Source: an uncultured Rikenellaceae bacterium
GTDB lineage: Bacteria; Bacteroidota; Bacteroidia; Bacteroidales; Rikenellaceae
DNA length: 7,796 nucleotides
Assembly (NCBI GenBank): GCA_949284665.1
Contig: CASDWR010000060.1
Coordinates: forward strand, 1-7,796
Reading direction: 5' to 3'
Shown here: positions 1 to 6,738 of the stretch, one piece after another
How positions within the stretch are numbered: the first letter of the stretch is position 1
How the letters are laid out: every line of letters starts with the position of its first letter
The notes under the pieces: model-generated
Database searches by the model: none
What the model was told of the DNA's origin: nothing
What the model saw: only the letters and a program-made list of their open reading frames with translations
Made by a program: the position numbers and the translations under genes

Positions 1-1788
1 ACCACCGGCATATAGGTCGTGCATTTTGCTCGTAACCGCCGGTGCGTATTGGGCATATTCGCATTCGGTGATTATGGTGATATAACATTCGGCCTGTTCG
101 CTCGAAACACCCTTTTTGAGAAGTTCTTCGCGAATGTTGTCTTTGGTAAGGTTTGCCACGGGAATGTTGAGCTTGTCACCCATGTATCCCCAAAGTGCTT
201 TGAGCATCTCTTCGTAAAATCCTCGTTGATTATTGTCATTCATGTGTTTCTCGGCGACGCGGAAACGCTGCAACGCCACTTTATTGGCCCGTCTTCCTCT
301 GATGAGTACGGTATTGCGCAGCTCCTTGAAATATTTCTTGAGATGCGTATAGAGAAATCCGGCTGCAATCAACATGATCAGAATGATGAGGTAATACAGC
401 CCGCTGGACATGAATATCTGGTCTTTGGCTCTCAGGTTTGCATTGCCCAGTTTGATGAAGCGGATATCTTGTCCGAGAATCTTGATATCTTCTTTCGAAA
501 GTCCGCTGACAAGTCCCCTCGTGTTGCCAGTCGATGTCGTATCCGGTTGGACATTGATCTTCAGGGCAGGGGAACTTAGGGTCATATATTTCATCTGTGA
601 AGGACTGAAGTAGGAGAATTCGACAGGTGCAATGTCAAATTCCCCTTCCGCACGGGCGATCACCGGATATTCGAATTGTCTGTATCCGCTGATGCCTTGT
701 GTATCGCTGTTCAGACTTTCGGTCGTTTTGATATTGTATTGTTCAAAAGAGGTGGGAAGCGACAGTTTCGGAGCCTGGATGAGCGGTAAATTTCCCGATC
801 CGGAGATCCTGATCGTATAAGTGGCAGCCGAATTGGCGGCAATGTCGGATGCAGGTGGTTCGGATTCCATCGTGAAATCGCCAACAGCTCCGCTGAAACT
901 GCCAGGAGCACCGGCCGGAAGATCTTTGACCGTGATACGGATCGGAGAAGATGCTATTTTTTTCCGAACTTCCTGTATGTCGGGTCCACCGCTGAAAAAG
1001 TCGTCGAAGATGGATTGCCTTCTCGACTGGGTGATGATCTGGGCGATAACGGTTAATTCGAGCGGATCAATGACAAGCGTCCCGGCTTGTTGCGGGAAAA
1101 GCAGGTATTCGCGAATGATGCGTGTGTCGTAAATCTTGTTGTTGTAGTTTTCCCGTTGCCACTGATAGTCGTCCACATTGAGCTCTTGAGTCCAGAACCC
1201 ATTGAAAGATGGATATTTGGCATTTTCTACCCCGCTCATCGGCCGGCGTGTATAGAGTTTGATGGAGGCTCTGACCGGTTCCCCCTTGTATACGGAGGTT
1301 TTGTTTACGACGATTCGTACCAGAATATCATCCGGGGCGAGAGTGTTTTGAGCCTGTGGAGGGTTGTCGTTCCCTTGTGGAGTGGTATTGGCCGGTTCGT
1401 TCTGTTCATCCACAGCCTCGATGGTTACGCTCCGCTAACTGTAAGTTTTCCCGTTGACCATTATGCTGGCAGGGGGGATGGTATATTTTCCTTTGTTATC
1501 GATGCGGATTGCGTAAATATACGAGTGGGTGGTCGTCTGCGTCATTTCACCGTTTACGATATAGACCGATTTTTTGGATGAAGATGAGGGTCCGGCCAAT
1601 ACGTTGAATCCTTCGAGAGAGGGGGGTGTAAAACTGTCGGGTTTTTCGTTTGCCGTAAATTCCAGATGGAAAATTTCACCGACCGCCACTACTTCCGGAA
1701 CATTGACGGAAAATTCCACCTGTGCGAAACATAAGGACCCGAACAAGGTGAACAACAGGAACAGAAACCCTTTCTTCAATCGCAACAT
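1..1788 (-). pseudogene. batD: BatD family protein, interrupted by an in-frame TAG and truncated by the window edge
   Basis: Reading the minus strand from ATG at 1788 gives a BatD-like envelope protein of the Bat (Bacteroides aerotolerance) group; the exact role of the family is unsettled. Residues 1-22 form a signal peptide (Lys-rich start, Leu/Phe core, cleavage after CFA before Gln). A long beta-sandwich-type extracytoplasmic region follows (motifs such as NKTSVYKGEPV and VKDLPAGAPGSFSGAVGDF). A membrane segment lies near residues 463-480, with a charged cytoplasmic tail after it. Codon 118 is TAG (1435-1437), after which the same frame stays open for 478 codons to position 1 and keeps clear BatD character, so this is a point nonsense change and not a frameshift. 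The 3' end is outside the window; 596 codons are present, about the usual family length. As written, translation yields only 117 residues. The nearest internal ATG (codon 184, 1237-1239) would lack the signal peptide. Sequencing error, true pseudogene and readthrough are all possible. Confidence 0.85.
1435..1437 (-). other. In-frame amber codon inside batD
   Basis: The minus-strand reading is ACT TAC AGT TAG CGG AGC GTA ACC, giving T-Y-S-stop-R-S-V-T. Both sides belong to the same frame and the same protein, at the junction between the first beta domain and its continuation. One base change could derive it from a sense codon such as TCG (Ser), CAG (Gln), AAG (Lys) or TGG (Trp). fabG in this window ends with TAG at its expected C-terminus, so TAG is an ordinary stop here. 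Confidence 0.9.
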
Positions 1789-1810
1789 AATCTCTATCGA
1801 AAATTTCCTG

Positions 1811-1841
1811 CAAATTTAACTCTTTTTATTCTAAAGCCAAA
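1811..1841 (-). promoter_or_regulatory. Bacteroidetes-type promoter for batD
   Basis: On the minus strand TAAATTTG (1811-1818) matches the -7 word TAnnTTTG exactly, and TTTG (1838-1841) matches the -33 element with a 19-base spacer. Transcription would start near 1804, giving a leader of only about 15 bases before the ATG at 1788. No other gene is close upstream, so batD appears to have its own promoter here instead of being read through from other bat genes. Confidence 0.7.
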
Positions 1842-1855
1842 TAGCTTACATTAGT

Positions 1856-1867
1856 AGCAACGTTGCT
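1856..1867. repeat. Perfect 12-bp palindrome upstream of the batD promoter
   Basis: AGCAACGTTGCT is its own reverse complement. It ends 14 bases upstream of the batD -33 element, at roughly -52 to -63 from the predicted start. The position and symmetry suit a dimeric regulator site, but no regulator is identified and a palindrome of this size can arise by chance. Confidence 0.35.
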
Positions 1868-1987
1868 TTCGATAAAATATTATTTTGTTTGCCGACAAGT
1901 ATGCAGTGCTCTGCATTGGGACGGTCGTTACGGCACAGGCAGGTTTTGATCGATGATAGGACAGGAGGAATATACCGATTTCTTGTG

Positions 1988-2019
1988 ATTGTGGCAGTTC
2001 TGGAAACCGTTTATTTTTG
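1988..2019 (+). promoter_or_regulatory. Possible plus-strand promoter in the gap
   Basis: TATTTTTG (2012-2019) is an exact TAnnTTTG match, with ATTG (1988-1991, three of four bases of TTTG) 20 bases upstream. A start near 2025 would give a transcript of about 265 nt ending at the terminator at 2250-2290. The word is short and T-rich, so this rests mainly on being correctly placed ahead of an otherwise unexplained terminator. Confidence 0.4.
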
Positions 2020-2024
2020 TCCTG

Positions 2025-2290
2025 TCGGTTTATTCCTGCGAAAAATGCTTTCCGGATCGGACATGACCAAGGTGTGGCGGGTTCGCACGCTGTCGTCAGC
2101 AAAGGAATATACGTGAAACTTTATTGATGCTGGACGTATGGGGCTTGTTTCTCATGCATTCGCACGATATTGGGATCGGCCGCGGACTTGCAACTTGTCG
2201 TACAATACAAGATGAATCTCCCATTCGATTTTTGTACAGGTTAATTCGCTTCGGGGACAGACGGGAGTCTCTCCCCGAATTTTTCTCTTT
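2025..2290 (+). ncRNA. Candidate small non-coding RNA, family unknown
   Basis: This is inferred from a promoter-like match ending at 2019 and a strong intrinsic terminator at 2250-2290 on the same strand, with no credible reading frame between them. Possible internal pairings include ATACGT (2109-2114) with ACGTAT (2134-2139), and CTTGT with ACAAG near 2193-2210. I do not recognise a known RNA family. The 5' end is a guess from the promoter, and the element could instead be a decayed gene whose terminator survives. Confidence 0.35.
2250..2290 (+). terminator. Strong plus-strand intrinsic terminator with no assigned gene
   Basis: The 8-bp stem TTCGGGGA/TCCCCGAA (2250-2257 with 2272-2279) continues past one C/C mismatch into AGAC/GTCT (2259-2262 with 2267-2270), closed by a GGGA loop. 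TTTTTCTCTTT follows directly (2280-2290). On the minus strand no T-run follows the hairpin, so it is oriented to stop plus-strand transcription. The nearest plus-strand gene upstream is outside the window. Confidence 0.75.
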
Positions 2291-2346
2291 CCCGGGTATT
2301 CTGTTTCCGAAGGAACGAAACCATCGAAGATCCTCGATGTCCGGTT

Positions 2347-2380
2347 AAAATCATCCCGGATCAAAGAATTGATCCGGGAT
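2347..2380 (-). terminator. Terminator downstream of fumarase
   Basis: A perfect 11-bp stem (ATCCCGGATCA at 2353-2363 with its complement at 2370-2380) and a 6-base loop are followed on the minus strand by GATTTT. The hairpin begins 65 bases past the fumarase stop. The T-run is short (four), so termination may be partial. It faces the plus-strand terminator at 2250-2290 across about 60 bases, the usual arrangement between converging transcripts. Confidence 0.65.
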
Positions 2381-2445
2381 GGGAATTGACGGACGCACCG
2401 TCCAAATTATGAACATTTTGTCCGAGTCTGGAACGGCGCTCGCAT

Positions 2446-4056
2446 TCAGTGTTTGAAGTCGGCGAAGAAATCATTTCCCTTGTCATCCACGATGATGAAA
2501 GCGGGGAAATTTTCCACGTATATTTTACGCACTGCTTCCATGCCGAGTTCAGGGAAATCGACCACTTCCACGCTTTTAATGCTTTGTTTGGCCAAGATGG
2601 CAGCCGGTCCTCCGATCGATCCGAGGTAAAATCCTCCGTGCTTTTTGCAGGCATCGGTCACCTCTTGCGAGCGGTTGCCCTTGGCGACCATTACCATAGA
2701 TCCGCCATATTCCTGGAAAAGGTCCACGTACGGATCCATCCGTCCGGCGGTTGTTGGCCCGAAGCTGCCCGATGGCATGCCTGCCGGGGTCTTAGCAGGA
2801 CCTGCGTAGTAAATCGGATGGTTTTTAAAATATTCGGGCATCGGCTTGCCTTCATCGATCATCTGCTTGATACGGGCATGTGCAATGTCACGCGCCACGA
2901 TGAGCGTCCCTTTCAGGTTCAACCGGGTTTTGATGGGGTATTTCGAAAGCGTTTCACGTACTTTTTCCATCCCTTCGTCGAGGTCGATTTCTACGGCAGG
3001 TTTCATGATGGGGGCGGTAGCAGGGAGAAAGCGTGCCGGATTTTTTTCGAGTTTTTCGAGGAAGATTCCGTCTGCAGTGATTTTTGCCTTTATATTGCGG
3101 TCAGCGCTGCAACTTACGCCGATACCTACGGGACACGATGCGGCATGGCGCGGTAAACGGATCACTCGTACGTCGTGTACAAGGTATTTGCCTCCGAATT
3201 GTGCACCGACACCGCTTTCCTGACATATCTTGAGGATTTTTTTCTCCCATTCCAAATCACGGAATGCACGTCCACCCTCGTTGCCCGAAGTGGGAAGATT
3301 GTCGAGATAACCTGCCGAGGCCTTTTTTACCGTCGACAGGTTAGCTTCTGCCGATGTGCCGCCCACAACCACTGCCAAGTGGTAGGGGGGACATGCCGAA
3401 GTACCGAGGTCCTTGATCTTTTCTTTGATAAAACGGGTGAGCGACTTTTCATTGAGCAGCGCTTTGGTCTGCTGGTAGAGGAATGTCTTATTGGCCGAAC
3501 CTCCTCCCTTGGTGATAAAGAGGAATTTGTATTCGTTGCCTGGAACGGCATAGATGTCCACCTGAGCAGGCAGATTGTTGCCACTGTTTTTCTCCTCGGT
3601 CATCGAGAAAGGAACTACCTGCGAATAGCGCAGATTCCGGTCTCGGTAGGTTTCAAAAACTCCTTTTGTGATGTATTCGGCATCGTTTACCCCCGTGTAT
3701 ACGTCTTCGCCCTTTTTCCCGATTGCAATGGCTGTCCCGGTATCCTGGCAGGTCGGAAGTTCTCCTTCTGCCGCCACTACCTGATTCAACAACATCGTGT
3801 ATGCGACGAATTTGTCGTTGTCCGTGGCTTCCGGATCTTCGAGAATAGCTGCCAATTTGCTGAGGTGGGAGGCCCTCAGATAGAAGGATACGTCTGCATA
3901 GGCTTCCCGTGCCAGCAGTTCGATCCCTTCTGGAGCAACTTTCAGAATCTTTCTGCCGCAGCACTCTTCGACACTAACATAATCTTTCGTCAACAGACGA
4001 TATTCCGTGTCGTCACCCGACAGCGGAAACGGTTCCTGATACTTGAAATCTGACAT
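2446..4056 (-). CDS. Class I (iron-sulfur) fumarate hydratase
   Basis: A 536-residue, single-chain, oxygen-sensitive [4Fe-4S] fumarase of the FumA/FumB type, interconverting fumarate and malate in the cytosol; in Bacteroidales it commonly serves the reductive route to succinate. The N-terminal half carries the fumarase alpha-type domain: PTCQDTGTA near 101-109, KGGGSANK at 183-190 and the [16 protein letters not shown] region at 218-233. The expected cluster ligands are Cys103, Cys222 and Cys316 (in SCSADR). The C-terminal beta-type domain includes [23 protein letters not shown] near 419-441. Length is normal. I start at ATG 4054-4056 ([10 protein letters not shown]). A GTG 45 bases upstream is also in frame, but it lies at the predicted transcription start and would add a non-conserved Lys/Asn-rich extension. 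The stop is TGA. It is transcribed alone, divergently from the aldolase, with its own promoter and terminator. Confidence 0.95.
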   Translation of the reverse strand: MSDFKYQEPFPLSGDDTEYRLLTKDYVSVEECCGRKILKVAPEGIELLAREAYADVSFYLRASHLSKLAAILEDPEATDNDKFVAYTMLLNQVVAAEGELPTCQDTGTAIAIGKKGEDVYTGVNDAEYITKGVFETYRDRNLRYSQVVPFSMTEEKNSGNNLPAQVDIYAVPGNEYKFLFITKGGGSANKTFLYQQTKALLNEKSLTRFIKEKIKDLGTSACPPYHLAVVVGGTSAEANLSTVKKASAGYLDNLPTSGNEGGRAFRDLEWEKKILKICQESGVGAQFGGKYLVHDVRVIRLPRHAASCPVGIGVSCSADRNIKAKITADGIFLEKLEKNPARFLPATAPIMKPAVEIDLDEGMEKVRETLSKYPIKTRLNLKGTLIVARDIAHARIKQMIDEGKPMPEYFKNHPIYYAGPAKTPAGMPSGSFGPTTAGRMDPYVDLFQEYGGSMVMVAKGNRSQEVTDACKKHGGFYLGSIGGPAAILAKQSIKSVEVVDFPELGMEAVRKIYVENFPAFIIVDDKGNDFFADFKH

Positions 4057-4106
4057 ATTCGAATTCGTATTGTAATGCTTGTTGGCTAATCCTTTTTTCA
4101 CGACGA

Positions 4107-4114
4107 CAAAGATA
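4107..4114 (-). promoter_or_regulatory. -7 promoter element of fumarase
   Basis: TATCTTTG on the minus strand matches TAnnTTTG exactly. The -33 element is poor (CTGG about 20 bases upstream). Transcription would begin near 4101, leaving a leader of about 45 bases before the ATG at 4056 and ruling out the upstream GTG as a start. Confidence 0.55.
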
Positions 4115-4182
4115 GTTATTTCCGTTAATGTTATCCAGCTAACAGTGGGGAAAATCGAAAATTTTCATCTTTTGCACAAAAA

Positions 4183-4216
4183 TTGGGCAATGATATTCAA
4201 AAAGATCGTATATTTG
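4183..4216 (+). promoter_or_regulatory. Promoter of the aldolase gene
   Basis: TATATTTG (4209-4216) is an exact -7 match; the best -33 candidate is TTG at 4183-4185, a rather long spacing of 23 bases. The predicted start near 4222 gives a leader of about 100 bases, longer than those of the neighbouring genes. The divergent region between the two -7 boxes also contains the 10-bp palindrome GAAAATTTTC (4157-4166). Confidence 0.55.
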
Positions 4217-4323
4217 TAAATAATTTTAATAATGTATGCGTCTGGGTCGTGAAGTGACATGCCGGGCGACGGAATAGAGAATTTATCCGATTTATTCATA
4301 GACAAACTAAAACGTTTAGCATT

Positions 4324-5316
4324 ATGGTTTCATACAAGGAATTGGGTCTGGTCAATACCAGAGAGATGTTCAGGAAAGCCATCGAAGGCAAATATGCGGT
4401 TCCGGCTTTCAATTTCAACAATATGGAACAGATGCAGGCCATTGTGTCGGCATGCGTGGAGACCTCATCGCCTGTGATTCTTCAGGTATCGAGCGGTGCC
4501 CGCAAGTATGCCAATCAGACGATTCTGCGTTACATGGCGCAAGGAGCTGTCGAGTATGCCAAAGAGTTGGGCAAGGCCATTCCGATCGTATTGCATCTGG
4601 ATCACGGGGACTCTTTCGAACTTTGCAAGTCCTGCATTGACATGGGTTTTTCGTCGGTGATGATCGACGGCAGCCATTTGCCCTATGAGGAGAATGTGGC
4701 TTTGACCCGTAAAGTGGTTGAGTATGCACATCAGTTCGATGTAACGGTCGAGGGGGAATTGGGTGTTTTGGCCGGAATAGAGGACGATGTGAAAGCAGAG
4801 CATCACACCTATACCGAACCGGACGATGTGGTCGATTTCGTCAGTCGTACGGGCGTGGATTCGTTGGCTATTTCGATCGGTACCTCTCACGGTGCAAACA
4901 AGTTCAAGCCGGAGCAATGTACCCGGAATGCCGAGGGTATTCTGGTTCCGCCTCCTTTGCGTTTCGATATTTTGGCCGAGATCGAGAAGCGGATTCCCGG
5001 TTTCCCGATTGTGCTTCACGGGGCATCGTCTGTTCCGCAGGACATGGTGGCCATCATCAACAAATATGGTGGGGCGGTCAAGGATGCAGTCGGTATTCCG
5101 GAAGATCAATTGCGCAAGGCAGCCGAGAGTGCGGTTTGCAAGATCAACATCGATTCTGATGGCCGGTTGGCCATGACGGCAGCGATCCGTGAGGTGTTGG
5201 CTACGAAACCCGCAGAGTTTGATCCTCGCAAATACTTGGGGCCAGCTCGCGAATGGTTGAAAAAACTCTATATGCACAAGGTGAACGATGTGCTCGGCAG
5301 TGCTGGGAAAGCATAA
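4324..5316 (+). CDS. fba: Class II fructose-1,6-bisphosphate aldolase
   Basis: A 330-residue cytosolic, metal-dependent aldolase that splits fructose 1,6-bisphosphate into dihydroxyacetone phosphate and glyceraldehyde 3-phosphate, and runs in reverse in gluconeogenesis. The whole (beta/alpha)8 barrel is present: AFNFNNMEQ (28-36), then HLDHGDSFE (91-99) with the catalytic Asp93 and zinc ligand His94, VEGELGVLAG (142-151), GTSHGANKF (186-194) with His189, VLHGASSVP (230-238) with His232, and the phosphate-binding KINIDSD near 273-279. Length and the MVSYKELGLVNTREMF opening match Bacteroidetes homologues closely. The ATG at 4324 fits that conserved N-terminus, though no clear Shine-Dalgarno precedes it. 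The stop is TAA and a strong terminator follows 25 bases later, so it is a single-gene unit. Confidence 0.96.
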   Translation: MVSYKELGLVNTREMFRKAIEGKYAVPAFNFNNMEQMQAIVSACVETSSPVILQVSSGARKYANQTILRYMAQGAVEYAKELGKAIPIVLHLDHGDSFELCKSCIDMGFSSVMIDGSHLPYEENVALTRKVVEYAHQFDVTVEGELGVLAGIEDDVKAEHHTYTEPDDVVDFVSRTGVDSLAISIGTSHGANKFKPEQCTRNAEGILVPPPLRFDILAEIEKRIPGFPIVLHGASSVPQDMVAIINKYGGAVKDAVGIPEDQLRKAAESAVCKINIDSDGRLAMTAAIREVLATKPAEFDPRKYLGPAREWLKKLYMHKVNDVLGSAGKA

Positions 5317-5631
5317 CGATACAGATCGATCCCAAATCGGAGCGGGCGGGCTGGTTGTTTCAGCCCGCCCGCATTTTGTCGCTCGGATTCGGACACTGTC
5401 GGGCTATACGGATCATTCACGGATTGGTCGCCCTTTCATACCTGCAGGGTATGAGATTCGGAATATGCATGGTGACCGAATGCCCTGCGTCTTGCGTTTG
5501 CATGCGGAATCGGGCATGCCTGAACGTAAACATTGGCTGTGGTCGGTCGGAATCGGTTGTTCCCGGTGGCGTACGAAGAGACACCCCGGTGCTGCTGCCG
5601 TACCTGTTCGTACCGGTTGTGGCAAAAGGGG
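5317..5631. other. Convergent intergenic region between aldolase and nitroreductase
   Basis: Apart from the aldolase terminator the region holds no gene I can support. One perfect 7-bp hairpin, TCATACC/GGTATGA with a 5-base loop (5436-5454), lacks a T-run on either side. No clear terminator for the nitroreductase gene was found. The open frames here are in mutually overlapping frames and look random. Confidence 0.5.
5342..5379 (+). terminator. Intrinsic terminator of the aldolase gene
   Basis: A perfect 12-bp GC-rich stem (GCGGGCGGGCTG at 5342-5353 with its complement at 5361-5372) and a 7-base loop are followed by ATTTTGT. It lies 25 bases past the aldolase stop. No T-run follows on the opposite strand. 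Confidence 0.88.
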
Positions 5632-6279
5632 TTATTCCTGGATGATAAGCAACTCGTCGAGTCGTACTTTCGGGACATAATGGATTCCGTCTCGACGGTA
5701 ATAGGCGTGACAGTCGTTTGCACCGATTTCCGTCAATTCGATCTTTTCGATGCCCCGGCCGATGGCAAGGATCAGCAGCGGATCCAGTTCGAGACGAAAA
5801 GCTTCACGGATCCGCTCTTTGTCGAATGCACCGATACAGATGCCGTTCAGCCCGAGTTCGGTTGCCTGAAGCAACATGCTCTGTGCGGAGATTCCCAGAT
5901 CGATGTCCACATAACGACTCTCCTCGACAGTCGAACAGATGATGATAAAGGCGTTCGGCTCAGTTCCTGGTAACGGGAGATGCAGTTGGGGCAGTGCACT
6001 TCCGAGATGAATGTGCGGCAATACTTTCCCTGCTTCGTCGGCGAGTACTGGACGGAATCGTAAAACCTGTTGATTGCGTGCCGAAGGGATCTTGGTGTTT
6101 ACGGCGATGATCCGTTTCAATTGGTCTTCACGAACAATAAATCGATTGTCGTAGCCTCGCAGACTGCGATTTTTCATCAACAGCCTGTCGAGGGTTTGTC
6201 GTGGTTTCCGATTGCATGGACCCGATGCCGTCCGTGCCCTGTATTCTTCCATTTTGTTTTCCAAATAGTTGTCTGCCAT
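5632..6279 (-). CDS. Nitroreductase family protein (FMN-dependent, substrate unknown)
   Basis: A 215-residue cytosolic protein of the nitroreductase/FMN flavoprotein fold, a family that usually uses NAD(P)H to reduce nitro compounds, quinones or other acceptors; the substrate here cannot be told. NRSLRGYD (37-44) is the phosphate-binding motif that opens the domain, PSARNQQVLRFRPV (65-78) is the second flavin contact region, DIDLGISAQSMLLQATELGL (125-144) is the core helix, and GICIGAFD (146-153) plus LAIGRG (171-176) close the fold. A polar, probably flexible stretch of about 30 residues precedes the domain. I start at ATG 6277-6279 (MADNYLENKMEEYRA). An in-frame GTG at 6319-6321 lies at the predicted transcription start and would add a lysine-rich, unlikely extension. 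The stop is TAA. It is transcribed alone, converging on the aldolase gene. Confidence 0.88.
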   Translation of the reverse strand: MADNYLENKMEEYRARTASGPCNRKPRQTLDRLLMKNRSLRGYDNRFIVREDQLKRIIAVNTKIPSARNQQVLRFRPVLADEAGKVLPHIHLGSALPQLHLPLPGTEPNAFIIICSTVEESRYVDIDLGISAQSMLLQATELGLNGICIGAFDKERIREAFRLELDPLLILAIGRGIEKIELTEIGANDCHAYYRRDGIHYVPKVRLDELLIIQE

Positions 6280-6323
6280 GATGCTTTTATGTTTTTGTCC
6301 TCCGATCTCTGTCTGTGCCACCT

Positions 6324-6331
6324 CAAAGGTA
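6324..6331 (-). promoter_or_regulatory. -7 promoter element of the nitroreductase gene
   Basis: TACCTTTG on the minus strand matches TAnnTTTG exactly. The -33 element is unclear (GTTG about 25 bases upstream). Transcription would start near 6318, giving a leader of about 40 bases to the ATG at 6279. A GGAGG in this leader sits 19 bases from the ATG, too far to act as a normal Shine-Dalgarno. Confidence 0.55.
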
Positions 6332-6667
6332 ATGCAAAAAAACTATAAATGTCCGACAACGCAAATGTCTATGGGATGCTCCGAAATATGGGATGAATGT
6401 GGTCGATACATTTGCTTGAAAACAGGAATCGTGTGACGATGCCGTGTAAATGACCCGAAACGTTTCTTTCGATAGTCGTATCCAGGAACGCGAAACCAAA
6501 CATGTGGTGGTATCGGAAGTGCGGAGAAACCGGCAAAACAATAAGACAGGGTGGGGCATATATGGGTTCCTGAACCCGTCTGACAGACGAAAGGAAAGAT
6601 AAACTCGGGAAATGGTACGGCAGTATCGTATTGTGATGTATGTATGATATGAAACATTACGTCGGAT

Positions 6668-6702
6668 AAAAAGGAAGCCGATCCATTTGAAAAGATCGGC
6701 TT
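6668..6702 (-). terminator. Intrinsic terminator of fabG
   Basis: A perfect 9-bp stem (AAGCCGATC at 6675-6683 with its complement at 6694-6702) and a 10-base loop are followed on the minus strand by CCTTTTTAT. It begins about 36 bases past the fabG stop. Confidence 0.82.
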
Positions 6703-6738
6703 GCGGTCATTGGACCATCGTTGTTTGCAGCGGAGGGA

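Larger units (their letters stand above)
1789..2445. other. Intergenic region of 657 bases between batD and fumarase
   Basis: I find no convincing protein gene here on either strand: the open frames are short, mostly start at TTG, lack ribosome-binding sites and resemble no family I know. It holds the batD promoter, a perfect 12-bp palindrome (1856-1867), a small hairpin ATGCAG/CTGCAT (1901-1916), a possible plus-strand promoter, a strong plus-strand terminator and the fumarase terminator. It lacks the hallmark sequences I would expect of tmRNA, RNase P RNA or SRP RNA, and no tRNA cloverleaf is visible. Confidence 0.6.
6280..6738. other. Intergenic region between nitroreductase and fabG
   Basis: About 460 bases with no credible protein gene. 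It contains the nitroreductase promoter at its left and the fabG terminator at its right. Between them are an isolated TACATTTG (6407-6414, plus) without a -33 partner and two small adjacent hairpins, GGGTT/AACCC (6564-6577) and GTCT/AGAC (6578-6588). A 104-codon minus-strand frame (6343-6657) resembles nothing I know and runs into the nitroreductase promoter. Confidence 0.5.

Noticed and set aside
19..579. Plus-strand open frame of 186 codons
   Set aside because: It is antisense to the batD coding frame, which shows a membrane segment and family motifs; this frame resembles nothing and is a shadow.
1435..1437. Genome-wide reassignment of TAG to an amino acid
   Set aside because: fabG ends in TAG exactly at its expected C-terminus, followed by a terminator, so TAG works as a stop here.
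1851..2102. Minus-strand frame of 83 codons upstream of batD
   Set aside because: It starts at TTG with no ribosome-binding site, has no recognisable motifs and overlaps the palindrome upstream of the batD promoter.
2124..2348. Plus-strand frame of 74 codons in the batD-fumarase gap
   Set aside because: It runs straight through the strong terminator hairpin and T-run at 2250-2290, so it is unlikely to be a gene.
1789..2445. tmRNA, RNase P RNA, SRP RNA or tRNA in the gap
   Set aside because: None of the conserved core sequences (for example the RNase P GAGGAAAGTCC block or a tRNA T-arm with matching stems) was found.
2449..4053. Two long plus-strand open frames (235 and 292 codons) opposite fumarase
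   Set aside because: Both are antisense shadows of a strongly conserved gene, rich in His, Cys and Phe with no recognisable domain and no promoter.
4465..5277. Minus-strand open frame of 270 codons opposite the aldolase
   Set aside because: It is an antisense shadow with no family resemblance; the aldolase on the plus strand is certain.
5436..5454. Hairpin TCATACC/GGTATGA as a nitroreductase terminator
   Set aside because: No T-run follows on either strand and it lies about 180 bases past the stop codon.
6343..6657. Minus-strand frame of 104 codons between fabG and nitroreductase
   Set aside because: It has an ATG, but no promoter, no ribosome-binding site and no family resemblance, and it lies after the fabG terminator.
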